Assembly (NCBI RefSeq): GCF_001486505.1
Contig: NZ_LN909062.1
Location: 1-64,000 of the forward strand
Length of the DNA: 64,000 nt
Direction: 5' to 3'
Source of the DNA: Paenibacillus rubinfantis
Lineage (GTDB): Bacteria; Bacillota; Bacilli; Paenibacillales; Paenibacillaceae
Every line of letters starts with the position of its first letter. Within the stretch, counting starts at the first letter, position 1. This document shows, piece by piece, positions 17,345-26,865 of the stretch. Made by a program: the position numbers and the translations under genes. The notes beneath the pieces were generated by a model that saw only the letters and a list, made by a program, of their open reading frames with translations, did no database searches and was not told where the DNA came from.

Positions 17345-18004
17345 TCACACCCCTTTAAACACGTTAAGGTCCGGTCTCACCCGGGTCATATTGATAATTT
17401 TGTCAATCTGCATCTTTCCTTCCCGCAGAAAGGCGAACTCCATGCTTGTCTCCCGGTTCTCCCACTCATCCGGAGGCCGGCTGATCGTCTCCGCGATCCG
17501 AAGCTGCGTCGGGGACAGGTACGAAGCCGCGATAATCGATTCCTCATTGCCCTCGAACCCTGCATGGGCCATGCCCCGCAGCGCACCAAGTATCAGAATG
17601 TCACCGGTACAGCGAATCGTACCCCCGGGGTTCACGTCACCGATAAACAACAGGTTCCCCTCATGATGCAGTACCTGTCCGGAGCGGACGATACCCGCCA
17701 TCGTCGTTAAAGCATCCGGTGCATCCGCACGGACGATTTCCGGCATCTCGAAGGAGCGGACAAGCAGATTGCCTTTTTGCTTCAATATATCAAGAATCAT
17801 TTCCTTCTGATCTTCGGTGACGAGTCGCATCCCCAGCTTCACATCGACGTGGATGATCGGCCCGGTCAGAATATGTTGATGGCTAAACTCTAATTTATAT
17901 TTCAGTTCCTCCAGAAGACTCGAAAAATCGCATTTGTCGTCCAGCAGGAAAACCAGGCCATCTTTTACGCCTTTAATCGTCACGTGGTTGGATTTTACTG
18001 TCAT
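17345..18004 (-). CDS. minC: Septum site-determining protein MinC
   Basis: Inhibitor of FtsZ ring assembly, 219 residues. The N-terminal domain (about 1-100) has the VTIKGVKDGLVFLLDD pattern; the C-terminal beta-helical domain (about 110-219) carries VRSGQVLHHEGNLLFIGDVNPGG and GALRGMAHAG, which bind MinD. It is followed after three bases by minD. Confidence 0.95.
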   Translation of the reverse strand: MTVKSNHVTIKGVKDGLVFLLDDKCDFSSLLEELKYKLEFSHQHILTGPIIHVDVKLGMRLVTEDQKEMILDILKQKGNLLVRSFEMPEIVRADAPDALTTMAGIVRSGQVLHHEGNLLFIGDVNPGGTIRCTGDILILGALRGMAHAGFEGNEESIIAASYLSPTQLRIAETISRPPDEWENRETSMEFAFLREGKMQIDKIINMTRVRPDLNVFKGV

Positions 18005-18082
18005 TAGCCTGTCCCTCCCCCCTAATCAATTCGCGCCGAAGCGGAAAAGTTCCTGCTTCCGGCAAGCAAAATAAGCGGGAAG

Positions 18083-18613
18083 TCAAGCGTTCTCCTCAGG
18101 AGAGCGTCTGCGGGTGATGATTTCGAGCTGCCGCCGGAGCGGTACGTAAATCGCTAAAGCGAACACGAATTGCACAAATACGTTCGGGATGATGTGGTTT
18201 TTCAGCGCCCACGTATACGGCTGGTGAATCAGTTCAAACAGCGAATACGTGCCGAACAGGATTGAATCCAGCAACAATCCGCCCAACAACACGACAATCA
18301 TCATCAGAGGCAGAGGAGCCCGCTGGTTGCGAGACAAGAGTCCCAGCAGATAGCCGGACAGCCCCATGGCGAAGGAGTATGCCCCGATCAGCGCGCCGTA
18401 AAAAACGATATCATGCAGCATCCCAAATACCAGGCCAAGGATCAGTCCCGTATGCCGGTTCTCATAAACGGAAAAATAAAGGATCACTACGTAAACCAGG
18501 TGCGGGGCTATCCGTGACTGCCAGGCCGACGGGACCAGCCAAGGGACCAGAGTGCCCTCCAGGATAAACAAAAGGAACAGCAGCAAGTATATTATCAGCT
18601 TCCGCTTGTTCAC
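18083..18613 (-). CDS. mreD: Rod shape-determining protein MreD
   Basis: Integral membrane protein of 176 residues with five to six hydrophobic helices, part of the elongasome with MreC and RodA. Sequence conservation in this family is low; the size, the membrane topology and the place directly after mreC support the call. It begins with GTG overlapping the mreC stop (GTGA). Confidence 0.9.
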   Translation of the reverse strand: MNKRKLIIYLLLFLLFILEGTLVPWLVPSAWQSRIAPHLVYVVILYFSVYENRHTGLILGLVFGMLHDIVFYGALIGAYSFAMGLSGYLLGLLSRNQRAPLPLMMIVVLLGGLLLDSILFGTYSLFELIHQPYTWALKNHIIPNVFVQFVFALAIYVPLRRQLEIITRRRSPEENA

Positions 18614-19524
18614 TCGCCATCACCTTCCGGCGTAAACACGATAAACAGTTCCTTCCAGTCTGTGAAATTTGCGGCGGGTTCCACCGTAGCGGTATACGTC
18701 AGTCCATATTCCCCTACCTGAATGTCCTTCACAGTCCCGATCACCATCCCGCGCGGAAATACGCCGCCGATCCCGGAGGAAACGATGACATCTCCTTCCT
18801 TCAGCGGAGTGGCGTCTTCGATGCGCGTCATGAGGAACTTGTCCTGCTCCCGATCAAACGTTTCGATCATGCCGAAGACATCGTTCTCTTTCCCCTGCGC
18901 CGTAACGGCAATGCCGTTGGAGTTCGGGTCTTTCGCATCCATCGAAGTGGCGAGACGAACCGTGGATGTAAAGTTACTCACATGACTGATTACGCCAACC
19001 AATCCTTTCTCGGACGAGACGGCCATTCCCTCCTTAACGCCTTCCCTGGCCCCAAGGTTGAGAACGATCGTACGATTGACGGGATCGTCGTTGATACTGA
19101 TCACCTGGGCAATCTTCCAGGTGTAGTCATACATTCTCTTCTGGGCCTCAGTAAAGTCAAGTTCATCCTTCAATCGCTTATTTTCCTGCTCGATCCAGTT
19201 ATACGTTGCTTTGTCGCGTGTATAGTGAGCCAAAGCAATCTTGAGTTGTTCGTTCTCCTCCTGCAACGCACGCAAGTTCGAAATATCTTCAAACAAGCCC
19301 GCTACATAGCTAGCGGGCTTGTAAAACACGTATTGCACGAAGCCAACCGTGTCCTTGACGAATTTCTCCGGCCAGGACAAGTTCGTTCTTGGTCCTAGCG
19401 TAAACCCCATCACCGCAATAAACAAAATAAGTCCCATCAACAAAATAAATAATCTTTTGTTGCCAAGCAGCTTAAACAGTTTTCGCACCCTCCAACCATA
19501 CATAATTTCTTGGAAAAACGGCAT
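18610..19524 (-). CDS. mreC: Rod shape-determining protein MreC
   Basis: Bitopic elongasome protein: one N-terminal membrane helix (LFILLMGLILFIAVMGFTLG), a coiled coil (about residues 70-115) and two small beta domains (VVLNLGAREGVKEGMAVSSEKGLVGVISHV; GDVIVSSGIGGVFPRGMVIG). The start is unsettled. ATG codons at 19524 and 19503 have no ribosome binding site, whereas GGAGG lies 9 bases before an in-frame CTG at about 19482, whose product (LFKLLGNKRLFILL) matches the length of other MreC proteins. The outer limit is given here. Confidence 0.93.
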   Translation of the reverse strand: MPFFQEIMYGWRVRKLFKLLGNKRLFILLMGLILFIAVMGFTLGPRTNLSWPEKFVKDTVGFVQYVFYKPASYVAGLFEDISNLRALQEENEQLKIALAHYTRDKATYNWIEQENKRLKDELDFTEAQKRMYDYTWKIAQVISINDDPVNRTIVLNLGAREGVKEGMAVSSEKGLVGVISHVSNFTSTVRLATSMDAKDPNSNGIAVTAQGKENDVFGMIETFDREQDKFLMTRIEDATPLKEGDVIVSSGIGGVFPRGMVIGTVKDIQVGEYGLTYTATVEPAANFTDWKELFIVFTPEGDGE

Positions 19525-19584
19525 AGGCCGTCCATTTCAGGACGGCGCCGCTTTAATATCAGGGGTGCCTTCTTCCACGCGAAT

Positions 19585-20619
19585 TTATCGTTTGGAACGA
19601 AGGGCTGAACTACTTTTCGATTTGAATAAATGGATATTATCCAAGGCGCGGCCCGTGCCGATCGCCACGCAATCCAGCGGGTTCTCCGCTACGATGACCG
19701 GCATGCCGGTTTCGCTGGCCAGCAATTTATCCAAGTTGCGCAGCAGTGCGCCGCCGCCGGTCAACACGATGCCCCGGTCCATAATGTCCGCGGCCAATTC
19801 CGGCGGACATTTCTCCAAGGTGACCTTCACGGCGTCAACAATTGCACCTACCGTATCGCTCAACGCATCGGAAATTTCGTCGGAGGTGATCGTAATCGTC
19901 TTTGGCAGCCCCGTCACGAGATCACGTCCGCGAATTTCCATCGTTTCGACCTTCTCGAGCGCAAGCGCCGAACCGATATCCATTTTGAGCTGCTCGGAGG
20001 TTCTTTCGCCGATCATTAGATTGTATTGGCGTTTGATGTATTGGATGATCGCTTCATCCATTTCATCGCCCGCGACGCGGACGGATTTGCTGGTGACGAT
20101 CCCGCCAAGGGAGATCACCGCAACTTCCGTCGTCCCGCCGCCGATATCCACGACCATGCTGCCGGTTGGTTCCCATACCGGCAAATCCGCACCGATCGCC
20201 GCAGCGAAAGGCTCCTCGATCGTATAAGCTTCACGCGCACCGGCTTGCTTCGTCGCGTCTTCTACAGCCCGCTGCTCAACAGCTGTGATGCCGGACGGAA
20301 CACAAACCATCACGTTCGGATGGCGTTGGAACAGCGAACGCTGCTTCTGTGCCTGGCTGATAAAATATTTAATCATCGTTGCTGTTGTATCGAAATCGGC
20401 GATTACGCCGTCCTTCATTGGACGGATCGCCCGAATGTTGCCGGGGGTTCTGCCAATCATCTTCTTGGCAGATTCACCGACGGCCACAATGTTCTTTGTA
20501 TCGGTATGAATCGCTACTACCGAAGGCTCGCGGACGATAATGCCCTTGCCTCTTGTATATACCAGCGTATTTGCCGTCCCTAAATCAATACCCAAGTCTT
20601 TCGTAAAGCCACCCAACAT
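19585..20619 (-). CDS. mreB: Rod shape-determining protein MreB
   Basis: Actin homologue of 344 residues that guides lateral wall synthesis. It has phosphate 1 [15 protein letters not shown], phosphate 2 [18 protein letters not shown] and the adenosine motif [15 protein letters not shown]. The C-terminal tail [11 protein letters not shown] is short. First gene of mreB-mreC-mreD-minC-minD-rodA, with a promoter candidate 33-61 bases upstream. Confidence 0.97.
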   Translation of the reverse strand: MLGGFTKDLGIDLGTANTLVYTRGKGIIVREPSVVAIHTDTKNIVAVGESAKKMIGRTPGNIRAIRPMKDGVIADFDTTATMIKYFISQAQKQRSLFQRHPNVMVCVPSGITAVEQRAVEDATKQAGAREAYTIEEPFAAAIGADLPVWEPTGSMVVDIGGGTTEVAVISLGGIVTSKSVRVAGDEMDEAIIQYIKRQYNLMIGERTSEQLKMDIGSALALEKVETMEIRGRDLVTGLPKTITITSDEISDALSDTVGAIVDAVKVTLEKCPPELAADIMDRGIVLTGGGALLRNLDKLLASETGMPVIVAENPLDCVAIGTGRALDNIHLFKSKSSSALRSKR

Positions 20620-20651
20620 GCTGCTTCTTCCTTTCCTTCTGTATCTAACCC

Positions 20652-20680
20652 ATTATATTAGAGGTTGTTCAAAAAGTCAT
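20652..20680 (-). promoter_or_regulatory. Candidate promoter of mreB, partly inside a dispersed repeat
   Basis: Minus-strand -35-like ATGACT (20675-20680), 17 bases and consensus -10 TATAAT (20652-20657). The -35 and most of the spacer are the end of the dispersed repeat at 20664-20803. Confidence 0.5.
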
Positions 20681-20803
20681 CTTCCGATCACGAAGTTTAA
20701 TCAGTGAAGCATTCGCAACGGCGAATCTTGCATTCAGCCGGGTCTTCCGTTGCTCACGTAGATCTGTCTACGCTCCGCTACTCAGCCCCTGGCTTCATCC
20801 AAC
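20664..20803 (-). repeat. Dispersed intergenic repeat, copy 1
   Basis: About 140 bp sharing blocks with 26639-26779: GTTGTTCAAAAAGTCATCTT then GATCACGAAG, CGAATCTTG-ATTCA, TCCGTTGCTCAC, TACGCTCCGCTACTCA and GCTTCATCCAACC in the same order on the plus strand. It fills the space between radC and mreB. Confidence 0.85.
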
Positions 20804-20835
20804 CCAAGCCGTTTCATCTATTAGAACACGCGCGG

Positions 20836-21525
20836 TTACATCAAACCCCGCTCCTTCAAACTGACGAATTTCCCATCGCCGATCACGATGTGATCAAGCA
20901 CGTCGATGCCTACGATTTCCCCCGCCTCGCACAGCCGCCGCGTCATCCGGATATCCTCCGGACTGGGGCTGGGATCGCCGCTGGGATGATTGTGGGCGCA
21001 TACGACGGAAGCGCTGCTGCATTTGATCGCGGCGCGGAACACCTCGCGCGGATGTACGATCGAAGCGTTCAGGCTTCCGATGGAAAGCGTCTCCTGAGCA
21101 ATGATATGATTTTTCGTATTCAAAAAAAGACAAACAAAATGCTCTTTCTGCAAATAGCGCATCTGCTCCATCAGCAAGTCGGCTGCATCCTGCGGACTGC
21201 GGATCGTGCCTTGCTCCGGCAGCCGCGTCTTGGCTAAACGCTGACCCAATTCGATCCCCGCCTTTAGTTGAATCGCTTTGGCTGGACCGATGCCCTTTAG
21301 CCGGGTCATTTCCTCCAGACTGACATCCACCAGGCCGCGGAGTCCGCCAACGTCGGTCAGCAGCCGCTGTGCCACATGGACCGCCGATTCCTGGCGCGTA
21401 CCCGTACGCAGCAGAATAGCCAACAGTTCGGCCTGACTGAGCGCGCTGGCTCCGTATTTGATCATTCGTTCCCTTGGCCGCTCTTCGGTAGGTAGATCAC
21501 GCAGCATATAGGGAGTTTGTTCCAT
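20836..21525 (-). CDS. radC: RadC family JAB-domain protein (YeeS/RadC)
   Basis: 229 residues from the start at 21525. A helix-hairpin-helix region (about 20-90, LKGIGPAKAIQLKAGIELG) is followed by the JAB/MPN+ domain with the metal motif HNHPSGDPSPSPED. RadC was once linked to DNA repair; its real function is unresolved. The start is chosen for GCGGGGG 6 bases upstream; the longer form from 21567 lacks a ribosome binding site. The radC-mreB-mreC-mreD order is also found in B. subtilis, with maf upstream. Confidence 0.93.
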   Translation of the reverse strand: MEQTPYMLRDLPTEERPRERMIKYGASALSQAELLAILLRTGTRQESAVHVAQRLLTDVGGLRGLVDVSLEEMTRLKGIGPAKAIQLKAGIELGQRLAKTRLPEQGTIRSPQDAADLLMEQMRYLQKEHFVCLFLNTKNHIIAQETLSIGSLNASIVHPREVFRAAIKCSSASVVCAHNHPSGDPSPSPEDIRMTRRLCEAGEIVGIDVLDHIVIGDGKFVSLKERGLM

Positions 21526-21651
21526 CGTTATCCCCCGCTTCCGAATGGTATCGAGCGCTCCCGGCAATGCCGGAATGCCCGTCCTAAGTTCGGAAGGATA
21601 TGCTTTATCACTTCCCGATAATCCGCCGTCACGCGGCAGGTCTAGCCTTCT

Positions 21652-22257
21652 TTACAACACCTGAATATCGAAATCCTTCAACATGTCGACAAGCAGCGAT
21701 AAGGGCAAGCCCACGACATTAAAATAACACCCTTCGATTCCGGTCACGATCGTAGCACCCAAGCCCTGGATGGCATATGCCCCCGCTTTATCCAGCCCTT
21801 CCCCGCTGCGGGCGTAGGCCTGGATTTGCGCTTCGGTCAACGCCTTCATCGTTACGGTTGTTGCCCGGTAATCAACCTTCCGTGTACCGGTTAAGGCATC
21901 CACACAAGCTACGCCGGTATACACCACATGCTCTCGCCCCTGCAGGCTTCGCAGCATGTCTGCAGCCTCTTGCACATCCTGCGGTTTGCCCAAGACGTCG
22001 CCGTCCCGAACCACGATCGTGTCGCTGCCAACGATCACCGCATTTCGGTCCGCAGCCGGATCCAACCCTTGGTAGACAGCATCCGCCTTACGTACGGCCA
22101 GTTCCATCACGATTTGATTCGGTGATAACGTCGCTTCATAAGATTCGTCCGTATGACTGGGCACAACCTCAAAGGGGATCGCCAGTGATGCGATTAATTC
22201 ACGCCTGCGAGGTGAAGTGGAGGCAAGTATGATCCGGCGCAAATTTGCGGTATCCAA
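21652..22257 (-). CDS. maf: Maf-like nucleoside triphosphate pyrophosphatase
   Basis: 201 residues. It hydrolyses non-canonical or selected nucleoside triphosphates to monophosphates, and overexpression blocks septation in B. subtilis. Conserved parts: ILASTSPRRRELI (residues 10-22), VVPSHTDES, the catalytic aspartate region VGSDTIV, and DKAGAYAIQG. It lies upstream of radC, the B. subtilis arrangement. Confidence 0.95.
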   Translation of the reverse strand: MDTANLRRIILASTSPRRRELIASLAIPFEVVPSHTDESYEATLSPNQIVMELAVRKADAVYQGLDPAADRNAVIVGSDTIVVRDGDVLGKPQDVQEAADMLRSLQGREHVVYTGVACVDALTGTRKVDYRATTVTMKALTEAQIQAYARSGEGLDKAGAYAIQGLGATIVTGIEGCYFNVVGLPLSLLVDMLKDFDIQVL

Positions 22258-22415
22258 TGCGGAAACTCTCCTTTGAAATAACGATTTGAGGTCCTAAATG
22301 GTTACAAGCATCAGTTAGTAAAAAATGGGCAAGAATTCGACAGCGGATTGCTGTCATCCCCGCCATTTTTTGACACTAACCTATTATAAGATTATTTTAG
22401 CCCCGGGCGCAAACA

Positions 22416-22454
22416 CAAAAAAGACAGGGGCAACTTTTTCCAGTTCCCTGTCTT
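22416..22454 (-). terminator. Terminator after the SPOR-domain gene
   Basis: Minus strand AAGACAGGG pairs with CCCCTGTCTT around a 15-base loop, followed by a T run (22416-22422). It lies about 25 bases after the stop codon. Confidence 0.85.
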
Positions 22455-22477
22455 GGGCATGCTTCAGCGGCTTACAT

Positions 22478-23722
22478 TTAGGTTCCGGCATGAACCAGCG
22501 ACTGCTCGGCCATGATGAAACGCATCATCTCATTTTGAACTTCCCAGAGCAGGGTTTTGGCGCCGCTTTTTTGGTATTCGCCCATCGCCTCAACCGCCCC
22601 GTTGATCGCTTTCTCCATTTCGCCGGCTAAGGGTGCCGCTGACATCGACCATTTCCCGCGGATCGCCGAGGCGCTTTCCGTCCAGGCTTGGTGTTTGGCG
22701 CCCAGTTGCTCCAGCTCCGCATGCTGCTGCGGCTGTGGATCCGCCTCGGTTAACAGCGCGGCGGACGAGGTGCCGAGCAGCTCAACCAACTCCGCGCTTT
22801 GCGCCATAAATCCTTCCAAGGCTTCGCGTTCTCCGGCAAATGGGACATTGGCTGCTGCCGGAAACGAAATCTCATGTAAAATCAAGTTCACGCCGGCCGC
22901 CTTCAGTTGGCCGGTGAGCAGCTTCGATTGCTCGCGGTCTGTCGACACCCCGGCATATACCCGTTTCTCGTCGACGGTATCCCGCGCGGCGGCGATACCC
23001 GAAGCCTGCAGCTCCTCCTGGGCTAGCTGCACGCCCTGCGCCGTGCTGAACACGCCGTATTGTAAGAAGTAATACGTTTGCTCCGGCAATGCGAAGCTGA
23101 CGAGCGGGACGTTCTCTTCCGGAGCCGCGGGCTCTTCTTCAAGATCCCCCAAGGCCGGCAAACTTGCCACCTCTCCCGCATCGTCTTGTTGAGCCGTGCC
23201 GATTCCCGGGAACGGGAACTCGATATCCTGGTTAAATAAGGATAACACGACAAACCCAAACAGCGCGCCCGTAACGATCGCCCCGGTTAAAGAACCGGCG
23301 ACCTTCCACCATGAGGTTCGGTGAGGTCGAGAATAGGAAGGAGGAGCATCCTCCTGCCACTCAGACTGCCAAGGGTCATTGCCGTAAATTTCTTCCCAAT
23401 CATCAGCGATGGGGGCAGTAAACTCCGTATGCTCCACCCTGCGATCGTCCCAGGAAAACTCTCCCGTTTCTTGGCGCGGATTGCGATCCCTTCCGCCCGG
23501 GAATACAGTTAATCCCATCCCAGTATGGTCTGTAAACGGATCCCCCCATTCCTCCGCCGTCTCGACCGCTCGATAACGGGGGGCCGCCTCCCTTTTTGGC
23601 GTCTCTGCGATTTCCAACGGCTGCTCGGGCCGAATTTCCCGGCCATCCCCGTCAAACCGGAATGTCATTTTGGCTTTGTTCACGGTCCGCACGCTCCTTG
23701 TCCATTCTTCTACCCTATCCAT
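22478..23722 (-). CDS. Membrane protein with SPOR domain
   Basis: 414 residues from the start at 23722 (MDRVEEWTRSVR), chosen for AGGAGGT 10 bases upstream. An acidic cytoplasmic N-terminal part (about 1-150) precedes one membrane helix (VAGSLTGAIVTGALFGFVVL), an acidic Pro/Glu linker, and a SPOR-like domain (YYFLQYGVFSTAQGVQLAQE ... about residues 230-300). SPOR domains bind denuded glycan strands at septa. The remaining C-terminal 110 residues look helical and are unassigned. The context with murC, maf and mre genes fits an envelope role. No specific gene name is recognised. Confidence 0.8.
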   Translation of the reverse strand: MDRVEEWTRSVRTVNKAKMTFRFDGDGREIRPEQPLEIAETPKREAAPRYRAVETAEEWGDPFTDHTGMGLTVFPGGRDRNPRQETGEFSWDDRRVEHTEFTAPIADDWEEIYGNDPWQSEWQEDAPPSYSRPHRTSWWKVAGSLTGAIVTGALFGFVVLSLFNQDIEFPFPGIGTAQQDDAGEVASLPALGDLEEEPAAPEENVPLVSFALPEQTYYFLQYGVFSTAQGVQLAQEELQASGIAAARDTVDEKRVYAGVSTDREQSKLLTGQLKAAGVNLILHEISFPAAANVPFAGEREALEGFMAQSAELVELLGTSSAALLTEADPQPQQHAELEQLGAKHQAWTESASAIRGKWSMSAAPLAGEMEKAINGAVEAMGEYQKSGAKTLLWEVQNEMMRFIMAEQSLVHAGT

Positions 23723-23787
23723 ATGAGTGTGAACCTCCTGATATGACAAGCCTGCAACCGAGCAAACAAAGTTCACCTGAGCGCTAC

Positions 23788-23829
23788 ACAAAAAGGCCTC
23801 CCCGGGTACACAGGACCCGGCGGAGACCG
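23788..23829 (-). terminator. Terminator after murC
   Basis: Minus strand GGTCTCCGCCGGGT pairs with ACCCGGGGAGGCC, followed by TTTTTG. It lies about 25 bases after the murC stop codon. Confidence 0.85.
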
Positions 23830-23852
23830 TTTTGTATGTCATTTATGGGTTT

Positions 23853-25238
23853 TTAGTTGGACAAACCTTTTACTAACTCGTAGCCCACTTTATAGATGTC
23901 TCCCGCACCCATCGTCAGCACGAGATCTCCAGGCTTAAGCCGGTTTTGCAAGTCGGCAAGCACATCCTGCTTTGTCGGCAAGTACCGGGCACCGCCATTG
24001 CTATTCTCCTTGATCAGTTCGACCAGTTTGGAGGAATGTACCCCTTCAATCGCTTTTTCTCCGGCTGGGGAGTAAATATCCGTGATGATTACCTCATCCG
24101 CTTCTCCAAACGCCCGGCTGAATGCATCGAGCAGGAAGAAGGTCCGCGTATAGCGCTGCGGCTGGAATACAGCAATAATCCGCTTGCCGGTTGCTTTCGC
24201 AGCTGCGATCGTCGCTTGAATCTCCGTAGGATGGTGAGCGTAATCGTCAATGATCAAGATGCCGTTAAGCTCACCCAGCACTTGAAAGCGGCGTTTGGCA
24301 CCATGGAAATGGCGCAAAGCCGCGGCAGCCTCGCGAAAAGGAATTCCCGCTTCCATGCAGACGATGATGGTCGCCATCGCATTATAAACATTATGTCGCC
24401 CGGGTACGGACAACTCCACCGAACCAAGCTCGCGATCGCCCTGGTACATTTTAAAGGTCACGCAACGGTCCCCAAGGTCAATCTCATGGGCTGTATAGTC
24501 GCAGTTGGTTTCGATGCCATACGTTATGATCTTGCTCTGAACCTGAGGCAACAGTTCCAGTACGTTGCGATCGTCGCCGCAAACCACCGCTTTACCGTCC
24601 GGCTTGACCTGATTCAGGAATTGGACATAGGCTTCCTTCAATCGGCCAAAATCGCCGCCGTAGTTCTCCAGATGGTCGGCCTCGATGTTGGTCACCACGC
24701 CAAGTGAAGGATGATATTGCAGGAAGGAGCCGTCGCTTTCGTCGGCCTCCGCAACCACGCATTTTCCTTGTCCGGCTTTGGCATTGGTGCCCATGTCCAT
24801 AATTTCCCCGCCGATAATATAGGTCGGGTCTGTCCCGCAATGCTCCATCACAAGCGCGATCATCGACGAGGTTGTCGTTTTCCCATGAGCTCCGGCCACC
24901 GCGACGCCGGTCCGTTCATTCAGCAGCCGCGCCAGCATCTGGGAACGATGCAGCACCGGTATCCCTTGCTCCTGAGCTTCCAGCCGTTCCACGTTGTCCT
25001 GAGGCAGCGCCGTCGAGTAGACGACCAGGTCTGCCCCATGCACGTGCTCCGCGGTATGGCCGATGTAAATTTTTGCTCCCTTTGCAGCGAGCTTCTCCGT
25101 CAATTCTTGGGAGGCGACGTCCGATCCCGTGACGGTATAGCCCATTTCCAGCATCACGCGGGCGATGGCGCTCATACCATAGCCGCCGATGCCGATAAAA
25201 TGTACATGTTGTTCGGTCGTATTCAACAAAATGGTCAC
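23853..25238 (-). CDS. murC: UDP-N-acetylmuramate--L-alanine ligase
   Basis: Cytoplasmic ATP-dependent ligase of 461 residues that adds the first amino acid of the peptidoglycan stem peptide. The N-terminal Rossmann motif is [17 protein letters not shown], the ATP P-loop is [13 protein letters not shown], followed by [13 protein letters not shown] and [12 protein letters not shown]. It starts with GTG at 25238, overlapping the folC TGA stop as GTGA, so translation is coupled to folC. Confidence 0.96.
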   Translation of the reverse strand: MTILLNTTEQHVHFIGIGGYGMSAIARVMLEMGYTVTGSDVASQELTEKLAAKGAKIYIGHTAEHVHGADLVVYSTALPQDNVERLEAQEQGIPVLHRSQMLARLLNERTGVAVAGAHGKTTTSSMIALVMEHCGTDPTYIIGGEIMDMGTNAKAGQGKCVVAEADESDGSFLQYHPSLGVVTNIEADHLENYGGDFGRLKEAYVQFLNQVKPDGKAVVCGDDRNVLELLPQVQSKIITYGIETNCDYTAHEIDLGDRCVTFKMYQGDRELGSVELSVPGRHNVYNAMATIIVCMEAGIPFREAAAALRHFHGAKRRFQVLGELNGILIIDDYAHHPTEIQATIAAAKATGKRIIAVFQPQRYTRTFFLLDAFSRAFGEADEVIITDIYSPAGEKAIEGVHSSKLVELIKENSNGGARYLPTKQDVLADLQNRLKPGDLVLTMGAGDIYKVGYELVKGLSN

Positions 25239-26614
25239 CAGCCTTTTTCAGAATCGGTTTGATGCAAAAGGGCCGCCCGCACGTCCGAGATCATATACAA
25301 CGTGCCGGTCACCACCCCAAGATCTTCCCGTTCCGTCCGTGACTCCAAAAGCGAAAGGGCTTTTCTCCAGTCACGTTCCACGATGATTTCCAAATCCGCT
25401 TTCGCTTCCGTCCCCTGTAGTTCGGCCACGAGTTCATATAACGCATCGGCGTCCATTTTTCGGCGAAAATCGGGCTCGGTCAGAATAAGCGTATCCACTA
25501 TTGGTAATATATGCTTCAAGTAGCCATGATGATGCTTATTGGCCAGCATCCCCATCATCAAATGCAGTTTCCGGTAGCGGAAGGCTTCGGGCAAGCTTTG
25601 CGCCAGCGAAGCGGCACCTTCCGGATTATGTGCGCCATCCAGCACTAGACGTGGTTCTTCCCGGACCACCTCCAGCCGACCGGCCCAAAAGGCGGTGCGA
25701 AAACCGTCCTGCACCTGCTCATCTTCGAGAAGGAAAGCCATGTACTGCCGGAGCACTTCCAGCACCATCATGACGCCGGAGGCATTTTTGCATTGATGCT
25801 CCCCAAGCATGCGGATCGTAAAATCCATCTCCCGGAATGGACCTACGAAATGCAATTGCTGCTCCTTCGCATTTACCGAAAGCCGCTCGTACCGGAACTG
25901 CTCGCCCATCAAATAGAGGGTAGCATGCTTGGAAGCGGCCGTTTCCTTTAACACGGTTACCGCTTCGGGCTGCTCAACGCAGCTGACCACGGGTACACCC
26001 GCTTTGATGATGCCGGCCTTCTCCCGAGCGATTTGTTCGATCGTATCGCCAAGGACGTCCATATGATCGTAGCCGATGTTCGTAATTAAAGAAACGATCG
26101 GCGTCACGATATTGGTCACATCCATCCTTCCCCCAAGCCCGGTCTCCCATACCACCACGTCGGGGTAACACATTTCGGCAAAATACAAAATTGCGATCGC
26201 CGTGCTCACTTCGAACATGGTTGGAGATCCCAGGTCAGTACCGGCGATTTCATCAACCAATGGAGCTACGCGATTTGCCAGCTCCAGCAGCGCCGTTTCG
26301 GGAATATCCTCCTCATCATACTGGAAGCGGTTGGTGAACTTCGTGATGTATGGGGACGTATACGTCCCCACGTGGTACCCGCATTCCCGCAGCGTCCGGG
26401 TTAGAAAAGCGCAGGAGGAGCCCTTGCCGTTCGTCCCCGCAACATGAATAAACTTCAGCCGCCGCTCGGGATGGCCCAACTTATCCATCATCAGCTCGAT
26501 CCGTTCCAAGCCAGGCCGGATGCCAAACGGCAGCAACCCGTTGATCCAGTCGACCGCTTCAGCATAGCTGTTCAGCGGTTGCAGCTGTGTTTCTTCCTCT
26601 GTACGATCCCCCAT
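25235..26614 (-). CDS. folC: Folylpolyglutamate synthase/dihydrofolate synthase
   Basis: Mur-ligase-family enzyme that adds glutamate to (dihydro)folate. The P-loop is [15 protein letters not shown], followed by [13 protein letters not shown], the metal site [14 protein letters not shown] and the [13 protein letters not shown] motif. The start at 26614 is chosen because AGGTG precedes it by 6 bases; the upstream in-frame ATG at 26629 is within that binding region. Downstream of valS, as in B. subtilis, but separated by repeat sequence. Confidence 0.95.
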   Translation of the reverse strand: MGDRTEEETQLQPLNSYAEAVDWINGLLPFGIRPGLERIELMMDKLGHPERRLKFIHVAGTNGKGSSCAFLTRTLRECGYHVGTYTSPYITKFTNRFQYDEEDIPETALLELANRVAPLVDEIAGTDLGSPTMFEVSTAIAILYFAEMCYPDVVVWETGLGGRMDVTNIVTPIVSLITNIGYDHMDVLGDTIEQIAREKAGIIKAGVPVVSCVEQPEAVTVLKETAASKHATLYLMGEQFRYERLSVNAKEQQLHFVGPFREMDFTIRMLGEHQCKNASGVMMVLEVLRQYMAFLLEDEQVQDGFRTAFWAGRLEVVREEPRLVLDGAHNPEGAASLAQSLPEAFRYRKLHLMMGMLANKHHHGYLKHILPIVDTLILTEPDFRRKMDADALYELVAELQGTEAKADLEIIVERDWRKALSLLESRTEREDLGVVTGTLYMISDVRAALLHQTDSEKGW

Positions 26615-26638
26615 GTCATTCACCTTCATTAATTAGTG

Positions 26639-26779
26639 GTTGTTCAAAAAGTCATCTTCAGATCACGAAGCAGGTCAATGATGCAGAGTCGGCATCGAAT
26701 CTTGGATTCACCCGGTCACTCCGTTGCTCACTTACCCAATACGTACGCTCCGCTACTCACTCCCTAGCTTCATCCAACC
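26639..26779 (-). repeat. Dispersed intergenic repeat, copy 2
   Basis: Shares with 20664-20803 the order of blocks GTTGTTCAAAAAGTCATCTT, GATCACGAAG, CGAATCTTG-ATTCA, TCCGTTGCTCAC, TACGCTCCGCTACTCA, GCTTCATCCAACC. The sequence beyond the repeat end next to folC is CTAATTAATG, close to the CTAATATAATG at copy 1. Confidence 0.85.
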
Positions 26780-26822
26780 TTCTCGGTGCTCCAAACCTGC
26801 CTTTTGAACTTCTATTGAATTG

Positions 26823-26852
26823 GTTGTTCAAAAAGTCATCTTCGGATCACGA
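26823..26852 (-). repeat. Dispersed intergenic repeat, partial copy 3
   Basis: The first 30 bases of the same element (GTTGTTCAAAAAGTCATCTT, then C, one variable base's neighbour and GATCACGA) recur just after the valS stop codon. The remainder of the element is absent. Confidence 0.8.
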
Positions 26853-26865
26853 TGCTCAAGTTGAC

